Shown here: positions 28,101 to 36,871 of the stretch, one piece after another
How the letters are laid out: every line of letters starts with the position of its first letter
Position numbering within the stretch: the stretch's first letter is position 1
Source of the DNA: CAIYRG01 sp035318785
GTDB taxonomy: Bacteria; Pseudomonadota; Alphaproteobacteria; Micropepsales; Micropepsaceae
DNA length: 50,067 bases
Direction: 5' to 3'
NCBI GenBank assembly: GCA_035318785.1
Contig: DATHDZ010000070.1
Location: forward strand, 1 to 50,067
Translations under genes and position numbers: made by a program
The notes under the pieces: model-generated
Databases searched by the model: none
What the model saw: the letters and a program-made list of their open reading frames with translations, nothing else
Told to the model about the DNA's origin: nothing

Positions 28101-30848
28101 CGCCTGAAACGGCTGGCGGTGGATCTGGTGATCCTGAACGACCGCGCGACCTCCTATTTGCAGGACCTGCAAGGCGCGATCGATCACCTCATTCGTCCGA
28201 TTCAATCTCGTCCCAGATCGGACAATGATGTGCGGGGCAATGTCTTCGTGTTGCGTACCGACCTCATTCCTCCCGAGATTGCCGCGCTTCTGCAGACGAT
28301 CGCCCGCGTCGTCCTGTTCGGTCGCCGTGGCACGCTCTCCGAGCAGATCAGCCGCATCGAGGAACCAAGACAGCCTGTCATCGTGCGCCCGGCGCGCGCC
28401 GCTCCGGGTCCTGCCGCACCCGATTCGGGGCGGCCGCGGCCGGCGTTGGAATTCTTCAATGGTCTGGGTGGCTTTGCCAATGACGGGCGGGAATATGTCG
28501 CCATTCTGGAGCAGGGGCAAATGACGCCCGCGCCCTGGATCAATGTCATCAGCAACGAGAATTTCGGCTTTCAGGTTTCCACCGAAGGCGCGGGGTTCAC
28601 CTGGGCATTGAACAGCCAGCAAAACCGGCTCAGCCCCTGGTCGAACGACCCCGTTACCGATCCGCCCGGTGAGGCCTTCTTTTTGCGCGATGAGGACAGC
28701 GGCGAGTTGTGGTCGCCGACGGCCGCTCCGATTCGGCAGGACAATGCCACCTACATTGCCCGGCATGGTCAGGGCTACAGCAGCTTCGAAGTGGACTCGC
28801 ACGGGCTTTCACTCGAACTGCTGCAATATGTGCCTCGACGAGACCCGCTGAAAATCTCGCGTTTGAAAATCACGAATCGATCGCGGCGTGTGCGCAATAT
28901 TTCTGTCACCGCCTATGTCGATTGGGTGCTGGGTCCATCGCGCCCGAGTACCGCCCCGCATATCGTAACCGAGATCGACCCCGAAACCGGCGCGATGTTC
29001 GCCCGCAATCCGCTCAGCAACGAGTTCGGGACGCGCGTATCCTTCACCGATCTGGATGGGCGACAGAACAGTTGGACAGGCGACCGCGCCGAATTCCTGG
29101 GCCGCAACGGCACGCTGCAGCGGCCGATTGCACTGTTGCGCGGGACCGCGCTGTCCAACCGGACCGGCGTCGGCATGGATCCCTGCTGCGCGCTGCAAAC
29201 GACGTTGCGTCTGAAACCCGGGGGCACGATCGAGATTCCGTTCTTGCTCGGCCAAGCGGCAAACGCGGCCGAGGCGCAAGCTCTGGTCACCAAATACCGC
29301 ACCGCCGATCTTGATGCCGTCCTGACCGAGGTGACCGGTTTCTGGGACGACACGCTGGCAAAGATCCAGGTGAAAACGCCGGACCGCGCGCTCGACATCC
29401 TCTTCAATCGCTGGCTGCTTTATCAGACACTCGCCTGCCGCGTGTGGGCACGATCGGGCTTCTATCAATCGAGCGGCGCTTACGGCTTCCGCGATCAATT
29501 GCAGGATGCCACCGCGCTGGCAATCGCCAGGCCCGAGATCTCCCGCGGCCATCTGATGCTCGCGGCAACGCGGCAATTTCCCGAAGGCGATGTTCAGCAT
29601 TGGTGGCTGCCCGAAACCGGACGCGGCGTACGCACCCGCGTGTCCGACGATCGCGTCTGGCTTGCCTATGTCGCCGCCCATTACGTCGAGACGACAGGGG
29701 ATAGGCGCGTGCTCGACGAAAAACTCCCCTTCATCGATGGGCCGCCTCTGCGCGAAGGCGAGCATGATGCCTTTTTCCTGCCGCCGATTTCGGGACGCCG
29801 AGCGAGCCTGTTCGAACATTGTGCCGTGGCGTTGGACGGCGCGCTCGCCGTCGGCGTTCACGGCCTGCCGCTGATGGGCACGGGCGACTGGAACGACGGC
29901 ATGAACCGCGTCGGCGAGGACGGAAAAGGCGAAAGCGTCTGGCTCGGCTGGTTCCTCCATACGACGCTGACAGCGTTTTCGCGCCTCGCGGATGGCCGCG
30001 ATCCGGTGCGTGCGGCTCGCTGGCGTGCGCATGCGGCAAGCCTCAAACTTGCCCTCGAAAATGCCTGGGACGGGGATTGGTATCGCCGCGCCTATTTCGG
30101 CGATGGAACGCCGCTCGGCTCGGTTGCCAACACCGAATGCCGGATTGATTCCATCGCGCAGTCCTGGAGTGTCATCTCCGGCGCGGGCGAGCCGGCGCGC
30201 GCGGCGCGAGCAATGGCTGCGGTGGAGAAATATCTCGTGCGCCGCGATGACGGTTTGGTGTTGCTGTTTACGCCGCCCTTCGACAAGGGATCCCCCGATC
30301 CCGGCTACATCAAAGGCTACCCGCCCGGTATTCGCGAGAATGGCGGACAATACACGCATGCGGCGCTATGGTCGGTGCTCGCCTATGCGATGCTGGGCGA
30401 TGGCGACAAGGCGCATGATCTCTTGACGATGCTCAATCCCATCCGGCACGCCGGCAACAGCGCGGCCATTCACCGTTACAAGGTCGAGCCTTATGCCATA
30501 TGTGCCGATGTTTACAGCGCGCCCCCCCATGTCGGCCGCGGCGGCTGGACATGGTACACGGGCTCGGCAGGCTGGATGTATCGCGTCATCATGGAAGGCT
30601 TGCTGGGATTGAAGATCGAAGGCGACACGCTTCTTCTCAATCCGTGTATCCCGCGAAGCTGGCCCGGCTTCGAACTCACCTATCGGCATGGCCGGGCGGT
30701 TTACGAGATCGCCGTCGAAAACCCCAACGGTGCCGGGCGTGGGATCATGCGTGTGACCCTGGATGGCGCCGACATCGAATCCAAAGACGTCCGCATCCCC
30801 TTGAAGGATGATGACACGACTCATTATCTGCGTGTCATCCTAGGTTGA
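22104..30848 (+). CDS. ndvB: Cyclic beta-1,2-glucan synthase (NdvB/ChvB)
   Basis: A 2914-residue inner-membrane enzyme that makes, cyclises and length-controls periplasmic cyclic beta-1,2-glucan from UDP-glucose. A soluble N-terminus of about 400 residues is followed by two membrane helices (about 402-470), a GT84 domain with VITLDADTRLP near 630 and QHRWVRGDW near 779, more helices (about 830-995), a glycoamylase-like domain (about 1345-1550), and two repeats of the GH94 N-terminal type leading to the GH94 catalytic domain with GTGDWNDGMNRVG near 2595. The length is normal for the family. The likely start is TTG 22104 with AAGG 10 bases upstream; GTG 22140 in frame is the alternative, and no ATG is available. 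pgm follows after 16 bases. Confidence 0.93.
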   Translation: MKYSLLHGFKGAVAAPLSTAEEPIRSELFSVERLESHADSLAEAQRVLARPSRGKPVLARLSENAKVLDEAYRVIADATRDDRPITPAAEWLLDNFHVVEEQIREIKNYLPPRYYSELPKLAEGHLAGYPRVFGLAWAFVAHTDSRFDLQALVRFVNAYQLVQPLTIGELWAIAITLRITLVENLRRLAQAILRGREASLQADATADRLLGAEGRHRRPLEEILHEYDRGPLPSAFAAQLDHRLRDQDAAVAPVLQWLTERLAAQGTTIDRTIQDELRLQGALNVTVRNVITSMRMISEIDWAEFFESVSLVDAELRAESEFEAMDFATRNLYRRAIERLARGSGHTELDVTKRAIASAKIAAKRSSDGKLSDREREPGYYLIAGGARRFERELGFYPPPSEWVRRLNIATGCVGYIGFIAVLTAVLSALPILALRQSGLSDEVLLWLAVLAIIPASDAAVVLVNRAVTNRIGPALLPGMELAEGVPPHLRTMVVMPVLLARPAQVNELIEQLEVHYLASADGDLYFALLSDWTDSDTETTPSDEEILETAVLGIAQLNRRYGPAEAGDRFVLLHRHRVWNEREGKWLGWERKRGKLHELNRLLRGAKDTTFLALGGEPPSAPPDVRYVITLDADTRLPREAAKRMIGKMAHVLNRPRLDPKSCRVVEGHAVVQPRVTPSLPIGREGSLFQRVFSAPRGLDPYAFAVSDVYQDLFQEGSYIGKGIYEVDAFEAALDGRIAENSVLSHDLLEGIFARAALASDIEVVEEFPSRYDVAAARQHRWVRGDWQLLPWIIGYGRDPRGRKRGVVGLIGRWKMVDNLRRSLSAPATLLALIYGWTLPLHAAGIWTGFILSAMIVPSLLPTIQGLLPRQKGIAKRSHLRGVGRDLAVSAIQIGFLITFLAHQAWVMTDAVMRTMFRLFRRRRLLEWVTAAQVSREVNEDRRSVSLRLAGSFAFTAATLTLLRFAQSGAEPLAAPFVTLWAFSPVIAWWASRSPPTAGHLPLDEADAKALRKIARRTWRFFEDFITADDHHLPPDNFQEDPKPIIAHRTSPTNIGLYLLAVLAARDFGWIGTLDAVERLEATFASMKALERFRGHFYNWYATQDLRPLHPKYISTVDSGNLAGHLVVVAHACRQMEKISLGSAQRLAGVRDAFDLACESLDTFSGLRIKAANADRLKAAFDGIDAAFEPDLAADVEFDRYITELSDSVDDATVIARLLAHEAATAAADEVLVWMEAMCAALHSHKRDLEYLHARAAAVDNGLPSGMNDQVLAPMPAFAFASNSFADTNDVASRNGEVQTLARVLPAGKTETVVVASSEPEPTIAMRLNALKDAAESLFSEMKFDFLYAPERQLFSIGYRVEDSALDPSCYDLLASEARLASFIAIAREDVPPKHWFRLGRTLTPVGHGSALISWSGSMFEFLMPSLVMRAPVGSILDQTTRLVVRRQIEYGRELGVPWGISESLFYARDMDGTYQYAGFGVPDLGYKRGLGENIVIAPYATALAAMIDPGAAAENFRRLTDEGGRGPYGWYEALDYTPSRLPEGSKVAIVRAYMAHHHAMSIVAIADALLEGEMRECFHADPIIKATELLLQERMPRDIPVARPPAMKVRAAAKAEHVAPEMKRRFNSPHSRIPRTHLLSNGSYAVMVTGAGSGYSRWRNLDVTRWREDVTCDDWGSYIFLRDCRSGETWSAGYQPTGVEPDHYEASFFEDHAEFVRHDGSLKTTLEISVSPEHDAEVRRVSITNLGTRTHEIEITSYAELVLAPYGDDATHPAFSKLFVETEFVPGAGTLLATRRRKSPEQPEIWAAHLLVIEGESSGNMQFETDRARFLGRGQRVRAPQCVADGWPLSNTVGCVLDPIFSLRCRLKIPRGEAMRVSFWTMVAGSRQEALDLADKHRDPAGFDRVTTMAWTQAQGQFHHLGIGPAEAHLFQRLANRVIYSDLTLRPSPDLLKQGGRPLSALWAHGISGDLPIVLLRVDQLDDLDIVRQLLRAFEYWRLKRLAVDLVILNDRATSYLQDLQGAIDHLIRPIQSRPRSDNDVRGNVFVLRTDLIPPEIAALLQTIARVVLFGRRGTLSEQISRIEEPRQPVIVRPARAAPGPAAPDSGRPRPALEFFNGLGGFANDGREYVAILEQGQMTPAPWINVISNENFGFQVSTEGAGFTWALNSQQNRLSPWSNDPVTDPPGEAFFLRDEDSGELWSPTAAPIRQDNATYIARHGQGYSSFEVDSHGLSLELLQYVPRRDPLKISRLKITNRSRRVRNISVTAYVDWVLGPSRPSTAPHIVTEIDPETGAMFARNPLSNEFGTRVSFTDLDGRQNSWTGDRAEFLGRNGTLQRPIALLRGTALSNRTGVGMDPCCALQTTLRLKPGGTIEIPFLLGQAANAAEAQALVTKYRTADLDAVLTEVTGFWDDTLAKIQVKTPDRALDILFNRWLLYQTLACRVWARSGFYQSSGAYGFRDQLQDATALAIARPEISRGHLMLAATRQFPEGDVQHWWLPETGRGVRTRVSDDRVWLAYVAAHYVETTGDRRVLDEKLPFIDGPPLREGEHDAFFLPPISGRRASLFEHCAVALDGALAVGVHGLPLMGTGDWNDGMNRVGEDGKGESVWLGWFLHTTLTAFSRLADGRDPVRAARWRAHAASLKLALENAWDGDWYRRAYFGDGTPLGSVANTECRIDSIAQSWSVISGAGEPARAARAMAAVEKYLVRRDDGLVLLFTPPFDKGSPDPGYIKGYPPGIRENGGQYTHAALWSVLAYAMLGDGDKAHDLLTMLNPIRHAGNSAAIHRYKVEPYAICADVYSAPPHVGRGGWTWYTGSAGWMYRVIMEGLLGLKIEGDTLLLNPCIPRSWPGFELTYRHGRAVYEIAVENPNGAGRGIMRVTLDGADIESKDVRIPLKDDDTTHYLRVILG

Positions 30849-30864
30849 GACAGGAAGAAATGAG

Positions 30865-32532
30865 ATGACCGGCAGGATAAGTCCACTCGCGGGGAAGCCG
30901 GTCCCTTCTTCCATGCTCGTGAATGTGCCGCGGCTGATGACGGATTATTTCGTCCGGCAGCCCGATCCGTCGGTGGCCTCGCAGCGGGTCGCCTTCGGCA
31001 CGTCCGGCCATCGAGGTTCGGCCTTCGATGCCGCGTTCAACGAAGCGCATATCTTGGCCACGACGCAGGCGATATGTCTTTACCGCCGCCAGAACAATAT
31101 CGACGGGCCGCACTTCGTCGGCATCGACACGCATGCTCTGTCGGAAGCGGCCCTTGCCAGCGCCCTCGAAGTGCTGGCCGCCAACAATGTCATGACCATG
31201 CTCGATAGCGCGGGCGGTTACACGCCGACGCCGCTCATTTCGCACGCGATCCTCACCCACAATAGGGGGCGCAGCAGCGGCTTTGCCGATGGGGTCGTCG
31301 TCACGCCGTCGCACAATCCGCCCGAGGATGGCGGCTTCAAATACAATTCGCCCAATGGCGGTCCTGCCGATGTCGACGCCACCAATTGGATCGAGCGTAC
31401 GGCCAATGAATTCCTGGCGAGTGCGCTGAAAGGCGTCAACCGCATTCCCTATGAACGGGCGCGCAAAAGCGATTGCATAAAGCGGCATGATTATATCGAC
31501 GCCTACACCGCCGATCTGAACAATGTCGTCGACATGCAGGCCATCCGCGCCGCGGGAGTAAAGATCGGCATCGATCCATTGGGCGGCGCCGGCGTTCATG
31601 TCTGGCAGCCGCTTATCGAACGCTACCGCATCGACGCCACCGTGGTGAACGACAGCGTCGACCCCACCTTCCGCTTCATGACTGCCGATTGGGACGGTAA
31701 GATCCGCATGGATTGTTCCTCGCCCTATGCAATGACGCGGCTGATCGGCATGCGCGAGAATTTCGACGTGGCCTTCGCCAACGACACGGATGCCGACCGC
31801 CACGGCATCGTGACCCGCTCAAGCGGCTTGATGAATCCGAATCATTATCTCGCGGTGGCGATTTCCTATCTCTGCCAAAACCGTTCCGAGTGGCGCGGCG
31901 ATATCGCCGTGGGCAAAACCGTCGTCAGCAGCGGGATGATCGACCGGGTGGTGTCCAAGCTCGGGCGGAAATTGGTGGAGGTGCCCGTCGGGTTCAAATG
32001 GTTCGTCGATGGGCTGCTCGGCGGCACGCTCGGATTTGGCGGTGAGGAAAGCGCGGGCGCGTCATTCCTTCGCCGCGACGGCACGGTGTGGACGACAGAT
32101 AAGGACGGAATCATCTTGGGTTTGCTTGCCGCCGAAATCACCGCCCGCATGGGGCGCGATCCGGGCGAACTTTACGACAGGCTGACCCAGGAATTGGGCC
32201 CGTCCTTCTATGAGCGCATCGATGCGCCGGCGACTCCGCAGCAGAAGAAAATTCTGAAGGCTCGCAACCCCGATCAGTTCGAAGCGAAGGAGCTCGCGGG
32301 CGAACCCATCGAATCCGTGCTCTCGCGGGCGCCGGGCAACAACGAACCCATCGGCGGCGTCAAGGTCATCGCCAAATCCGGCTGGTTCGCGGCGCGTCCT
32401 TCCGGCACCGAGGACGTTTACAAGATCTACGCCGAAAGTTTCCGGGATCTCGAGCATTTGCACCAGATCCAGAATGAAGCGCAGCACCTGATCTCCGACA
32501 TTTTCGAAAAAGCGCAAATGCCTGACAGCTGA
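30865..32532 (+). CDS. pgm: Phosphoglucomutase (alpha-D-glucose phosphate specific)
   Basis: A 555-residue mutase interconverting glucose-6-phosphate and glucose-1-phosphate. The family blocks are all present: FGTSGHRG, the phosphoserine loop TPSHNPPEDGGFKYN, the metal loop NDTDADRHG, and FGGEESAGASF. The type is that of E. coli Pgm (about 546 residues). AGGAAG precedes ATG 30865. It lies 16 bases after ndvB and 8 bases before cydA, so it likely supplies glucose-1-phosphate for UDP-glucose and thus for cyclic glucan, and for glycogen via genes elsewhere. Confidence 0.95.
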   Translation: MTGRISPLAGKPVPSSMLVNVPRLMTDYFVRQPDPSVASQRVAFGTSGHRGSAFDAAFNEAHILATTQAICLYRRQNNIDGPHFVGIDTHALSEAALASALEVLAANNVMTMLDSAGGYTPTPLISHAILTHNRGRSSGFADGVVVTPSHNPPEDGGFKYNSPNGGPADVDATNWIERTANEFLASALKGVNRIPYERARKSDCIKRHDYIDAYTADLNNVVDMQAIRAAGVKIGIDPLGGAGVHVWQPLIERYRIDATVVNDSVDPTFRFMTADWDGKIRMDCSSPYAMTRLIGMRENFDVAFANDTDADRHGIVTRSSGLMNPNHYLAVAISYLCQNRSEWRGDIAVGKTVVSSGMIDRVVSKLGRKLVEVPVGFKWFVDGLLGGTLGFGGEESAGASFLRRDGTVWTTDKDGIILGLLAAEITARMGRDPGELYDRLTQELGPSFYERIDAPATPQQKKILKARNPDQFEAKELAGEPIESVLSRAPGNNEPIGGVKVIAKSGWFAARPSGTEDVYKIYAESFRDLEHLHQIQNEAQHLISDIFEKAQMPDS

Positions 32533-32540
32533 GGGCTTCG

Positions 32541-33923
32541 ATGAGCCTGGACGCGGTTCTGCTATCGCGGCTGCAATTCGCCTTCACGATCGGCTACCAC
32601 ATTCTGTGGCCGGCCTACACGATCGGGATTTCCGGTTTCATCGTCGTGTTGGCGCTGCTGTGGCGGATCACGCGAAAGCCTGTGTACCGCGAGCAATTGC
32701 GCTTCTGGATTCATCTCTTCGCGCTCGGCTTCGCGATGGGCGTGGTGACCGGCCTCGTGCTCTCCTATGAGATCGGAACCAATTGGAGCGTGTTCGCGGA
32801 ACGCACCAGCAATGTGATCGGGCCGTTCTTCAGTTATGAAGTGCAGGCCGCATTCTTTCTGGAAGCGGGGTTTATCGGGATCATGCTGTTCGGGATGGAC
32901 CGCTTTCCCGAACGGCTCCATATCTTTTCTTGCTTCATGGTGGCGCTCGGCGCCACAACGAGCGCGTTCTGGATTCTGGCGGCGAATAGTTGGATGCAGA
33001 CGCCGTCCGGCTTTCGCATGGAGGGGAACAGCTTCCAGATCGAATCCTGGCGTGCGGCAATCTTCACACCCTCCTTCCCCTATCGCTTCGCCCATATGAT
33101 CACGGCGTCCTATCTCACCGGGACCTTCGTCGTCATCGGCGTGATGGGTTGGTATCTTTGGCGGCGACAACACCTTGCCTTTGCACGCGCCGGATTTTCG
33201 GTCGCTTTGGCGATCGCCGCCGTGCTAGCTCCGCTCCAGATCGTGATTGGGGATATGCATGGGCAGAACAGCTTTCGCTATCAGCCGATCAAAGTCGCCG
33301 CCATGGAAGGCGATTGGGAGAGCGGGCCGCACCAGTCTTTGACTCTGTTCGCCTGGCCCGACATGGCGCGCGAGCAAAACCAATTCGCCGTCGAGATTCC
33401 GGAACTCGGCAGCCTCATCCTCACGCACCGGACCGATGGCGTGGTGCAGGGCCTCAAATCCGTCCCGCGCGAGGACCGCCCCTACGTGCCGATCGTGTTC
33501 TTCGCCTTTCGCATCATGGTCGGCTGCGGCTTTATCCTCCTCGCCATCGCCTGGACGGGACTGTGGCTGCGCTGGCGCGGACGGTTGCATGAAACTGCGT
33601 GGTTCAGCTTCATCTGTGCCTTCGCCAGTCCGCTCGGCTTCATCGCGATTCTGGCGGGCTGGACCGTGACGGAAACGGGCCGACAGCCCTGGATTGTTTA
33701 CGGGCAGTTGCGCACCGCCGATGCGATCGCTCCCGTGGCCGCTGCGGCCGTGGCGAGTTCCTTCGCGCTCTTTGTCGCGATCTACCTCGTCCTGCTTGCG
33801 ACCTTCTTTTATTTTGCCCTGCGCATCGTGTTGGCTGGGCCCGATGCTGCAAGCCCCGAGCAAAATCCGCATGCGGTGCGGCCCGGACGCGACTCCGCGC
33901 CCGCGCGAACACCGGCGGAGTGA
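32541..33923 (+). CDS. cydA: Cytochrome bd-type quinol oxidase subunit I, short Q-loop (CIO-like)
   Basis: A 460-residue multi-helix membrane protein that oxidises quinol and reduces oxygen to water. His20 (FTIGYHILWP) is the b595/d-type axial ligand position, the His of YRFAHM corresponds to the b558 ligand, the Q-loop motif QPIKVAAMEG carries the conserved Lys and Glu, and GRQPWIVYGQLRT is intact. The Q-loop is short, as in cyanide-insensitive oxidases (CioA). ATG 32541 follows GAGGG, 8 bases after pgm. cydB follows after 5 bases. No cydDC or cydX is seen. Confidence 0.93.
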   Translation: MSLDAVLLSRLQFAFTIGYHILWPAYTIGISGFIVVLALLWRITRKPVYREQLRFWIHLFALGFAMGVVTGLVLSYEIGTNWSVFAERTSNVIGPFFSYEVQAAFFLEAGFIGIMLFGMDRFPERLHIFSCFMVALGATTSAFWILAANSWMQTPSGFRMEGNSFQIESWRAAIFTPSFPYRFAHMITASYLTGTFVVIGVMGWYLWRRQHLAFARAGFSVALAIAAVLAPLQIVIGDMHGQNSFRYQPIKVAAMEGDWESGPHQSLTLFAWPDMAREQNQFAVEIPELGSLILTHRTDGVVQGLKSVPREDRPYVPIVFFAFRIMVGCGFILLAIAWTGLWLRWRGRLHETAWFSFICAFASPLGFIAILAGWTVTETGRQPWIVYGQLRTADAIAPVAAAAVASSFALFVAIYLVLLATFFYFALRIVLAGPDAASPEQNPHAVRPGRDSAPARTPAE

Positions 33924-33928
33924 CGCGC

Positions 33929-34936
33929 ATGGCGCTCGATCTTCCCCTTATCTTCGCCCTCATTGTCGCGTTTTCGATCGCGCTCTATGTCGTGCTGGAT
34001 GGCTTCGACCTCGGCATCGGCATTCTCTTTCTCCTCGCGCCGTCGAATCGCGAACGCGATACCATGATGAATTCCATCGCCCCGGTCTGGGACGGCAATG
34101 AGACCTGGTTGGTGATGGGCGGCACACTGTTGTTAGCCGCGTTTCCGGGGGTCTATGCCGTGGTGCTGCCGGCCTTCTATGTGCCGCTGATGCTGATGCT
34201 GTTCGCGCTGGTTTTCCGCGGTGTCGCCTTCGAATTCCGCTTTCGCGCCACGCGATCCAGGCCGCTTTGGGATTGGGCGTTTTCGGCGGGGTCGGGGATC
34301 GCCGCCCTGATGCAGGGGATCATGCTGGGCGCCTTCATCGACGGCGCTCCGGTCCGCGACGGCCATTTCGCCGGCACCACGTTCTCCTTCCTCGGCACCT
34401 TTACCCTGGCGAGTGGACTCGGCGTGGTCGCGGGTTACACGCTTCTGGGCGCGACGTGGCTGATTTTCAAAACCGCGGCGACGACACAGGAGTTTGCCAG
34501 ACGCATCGCGCCATGGAGCTTGGCGGCAACGTTGCTGTTCATCGGCATTGTCAGCATTTGGACGCCATTCGCGCACCCCTTTATCCGGGACCGCTGGTTT
34601 TCGCTGCCCGATTTCCTGTTCCTCTGGCCGGTGCCTTTCGTCACCGCCGCACTCGCGTTCGGCATCTGGCGCGCGGTTTCCGGACGGCGCGATTGGCTGC
34701 CGTTCCTGCTGTCGGTCGGATTGTTCATGGTCGCGTTCACCGGGCTCGGCATCAGCCTCTGGCCCTATGCTATCCCGTATAGCGTCACGATCTGGCAAGC
34801 CGCGGGATCACACGAAACGCTGGAATTCCTCGCCATCGGGACCGCGATCGTTTTGCCGATTGCACTCACCTATCTTGGCTATGCGCACTGGGTCTTCCGC
34901 GGCAAGGTTTCAACCGGCTACGGACACCAGCGCTAA
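33929..34936 (+). CDS. cydB: Cytochrome bd-type quinol oxidase subunit II
   Basis: A 335-residue polytopic membrane protein, the structural partner of CydA. The N-terminus has VVLDGFDLGIGILF and APVWDGNETWLVMGG, diagnostic of CydB, and the C-terminus has ISLWPYAIPYSVTIWQAA. The open frame runs 110 codons upstream inside cydA, but ATG 33929 gives the family start. It ends 13 bases before the convergent malQ; no terminator hairpin is visible in that gap. Confidence 0.93.
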   Translation: MALDLPLIFALIVAFSIALYVVLDGFDLGIGILFLLAPSNRERDTMMNSIAPVWDGNETWLVMGGTLLLAAFPGVYAVVLPAFYVPLMLMLFALVFRGVAFEFRFRATRSRPLWDWAFSAGSGIAALMQGIMLGAFIDGAPVRDGHFAGTTFSFLGTFTLASGLGVVAGYTLLGATWLIFKTAATTQEFARRIAPWSLAATLLFIGIVSIWTPFAHPFIRDRWFSLPDFLFLWPVPFVTAALAFGIWRAVSGRRDWLPFLLSVGLFMVAFTGLGISLWPYAIPYSVTIWQAAGSHETLEFLAIGTAIVLPIALTYLGYAHWVFRGKVSTGYGHQR

Positions 34937-34949
34937 TCGGGCGCCCCCC

Positions 34950-36863
34950 TCAGCTCCGCCTCGCGCGCACAAACCGCGCGAGCCGGTTCTCGCTTCCTGG
35001 CGCGGCGAAAATATCGCCCGCCGGGAGACGGCGACGCCAATTGGGATGTTCGTTGATCGTGCCCGGCAAATTCGGCTGCTCCTCAAGTGCGAGCACATCC
35101 TCGATGGGAGCAATGGCAAGGCGCGACGGCGTTGCCCCGACAAAAGCCAGCGCCCCGTCCACGACCGGTTCCGGCGCCTCTGGTGGCGGGGAATCGCCTT
35201 GCACGCAGCCGGCCTGCTTCAGCGCAGCCCATAGCAGCCCGCGGTCGGCATCGCGCGCAGAGCGCTGGGAGTGCTCGTCACTATCGCGCGGATTCATCCC
35301 AAGCTCCGTGCGCCAATCGATGTCGCGCCCACGCCACCAACCCGCAACCGTCGGCAGATCATGCGTCGTGGTCATGGCCACCGCGTCCCTGCGCCATTGC
35401 GATGGTGGCGTGAACGGGCCCCATTCGCGCTCGAACCACATCACCTGCATGCCATCGATGCCGCGATGAGCGAGCAGGTTGCGAAAGCCGTGAGGTACCG
35501 TCCCCAAATCCTCGCCGATCACAATGGCGCGGTGGCGATGGGATTCCAGCGCAATCAGGCGCATCAAATCTTCCATCGGATAGCGGAGATACACCCCTTC
35601 TGTCGGCGCGGCGCCTTCGGGAATCACCCAAAGACGCATCAGGCTCATGACATGGTCGATACGTACGCCGCCGGAATGCGCCATGTTCGCGCGCAGCATG
35701 GCGATGAAGGCGGCGAATCCGCTTTTCCGCAAGCCAGTGGGCGAAAGGGCGGTGAGACCCCAGCCTTGCCCCGCAAAATTGAACGGATCGGGCGGCGCGC
35801 CGATGGTGAGTCCCATCAGGAAATCTTTCGGCGCTCCCCAGCTATCGCTGCCATTGGGATCAACGCCCGTGGCGAGGTCGGCGATCAGTCCAATTGCCAT
35901 CCCCGCTTCGCGTGCGGCGGCTTGCGCGGCGCTCGCGCTTTTCGCCGCCAGGAATTGCAGGAAGCGGTGATAATCGACATCGTCCTGATGTTCACGCGCA
36001 AATTCGGCAACCGAAGCGCTGGAGGCGTCGCGATAGGCCTCTGGCCAATCGCGCCAGCTCCAAATGCCTTGCGCGCGGAATTGCCCGTCCAGGACCTCGA
36101 AAATGGCGTGGCGCAGCAAGTGTTCGCCGCCTTCAACGCAGAAGGCGCGAAATGCGTCGCTGTTTCCGCTCGCCTGATAGGCGCGTTTCAGCGCGGCGAA
36201 TTTTTCGGCGCTCGCTTTGGACCAATCGATCAGCCCATCCGCGCCGTTATCTTGCGCGGACTCGCCACCCGCCAGGGTCAAATCTGCGTAAAGCGGATTG
36301 AGGAAGAGCCGGCTGGACGGGCTATAGGGGCTGATATGCGAAAGATCGGAAGGAAAAAGCGCGTGGATCGGACTGACGCCTATGGCATCGATGCCGCGCT
36401 TGGCCGCATGCCGCGAGAATTCGGCGAGCGCCACAAAATCGCCGAAGCCCGCGCTGTGTCCGCCTCGCAAGGCGTAGAGCTGCACGCCCAACCCCGCCAT
36501 GCGTTGTTCCGATAAATCCGCCATCTCGAAACAGCGTGGCGGCGCGACGGCAACCATGGTTTGCGCGCCGTCGATTGGGATTGGATGATAGCCCGGAGAT
36601 TCCGGCGCCGTCAGAACCTGGCCGCCGACGATGAATGTTTCACCGGCCCAGGCGGTCACCAGCGGCACCTGTTTGTGTCGGTGCTCTTCGAGCGTCGCGC
36701 CGCTCTCGGCAATCTCCCGCGTGCCGGCGCAGGGAAGATCCAGGGCAACAAGCACCTTGCGCAAAGTCTCCGGCGAGACCGAGTGGGGTTCGCCCGCCGC
36801 GTCAACCCAATCGATTTCCAATCCAGCCTTTGTCGCGAGCGCGAAGAGGGCGTCATCGCTCAT
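34950..36863 (-). CDS. malQ: 4-alpha-glucanotransferase (amylomaltase)
   Basis: A 637-residue GH77 enzyme that moves alpha-1,4-glucan segments and releases glucose. Typical blocks are GVQLYALRGGHSAGFGDF, the IDAIGVSPIHALFP barrel segment, RIDHVMSLMRLWVIPEG (nucleophile Asp), VIGEDLGTVP (acid/base Glu) and TTHDLPTVAGWW. ATG 36863 is chosen because the longer frame overlaps glgB; it lies 8 bases after the glgB stop and lacks a strong ribosome binding site, which suggests coupling to glgB. Works with GlgB on glycogen or maltodextrins. Confidence 0.93.
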   Translation of the reverse strand: MSDDALFALATKAGLEIDWVDAAGEPHSVSPETLRKVLVALDLPCAGTREIAESGATLEEHRHKQVPLVTAWAGETFIVGGQVLTAPESPGYHPIPIDGAQTMVAVAPPRCFEMADLSEQRMAGLGVQLYALRGGHSAGFGDFVALAEFSRHAAKRGIDAIGVSPIHALFPSDLSHISPYSPSSRLFLNPLYADLTLAGGESAQDNGADGLIDWSKASAEKFAALKRAYQASGNSDAFRAFCVEGGEHLLRHAIFEVLDGQFRAQGIWSWRDWPEAYRDASSASVAEFAREHQDDVDYHRFLQFLAAKSASAAQAAAREAGMAIGLIADLATGVDPNGSDSWGAPKDFLMGLTIGAPPDPFNFAGQGWGLTALSPTGLRKSGFAAFIAMLRANMAHSGGVRIDHVMSLMRLWVIPEGAAPTEGVYLRYPMEDLMRLIALESHRHRAIVIGEDLGTVPHGFRNLLAHRGIDGMQVMWFEREWGPFTPPSQWRRDAVAMTTTHDLPTVAGWWRGRDIDWRTELGMNPRDSDEHSQRSARDADRGLLWAALKQAGCVQGDSPPPEAPEPVVDGALAFVGATPSRLAIAPIEDVLALEEQPNLPGTINEHPNWRRRLPAGDIFAAPGSENRLARFVRARRS

Positions 36864-36871
36864 GGAGGGAT

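Noticed and set aside
28809..30359. 516-codon open frame on the - strand inside ndvB
   Set aside because: Antisense shadow; the + strand frame encodes the conserved GH94 region.
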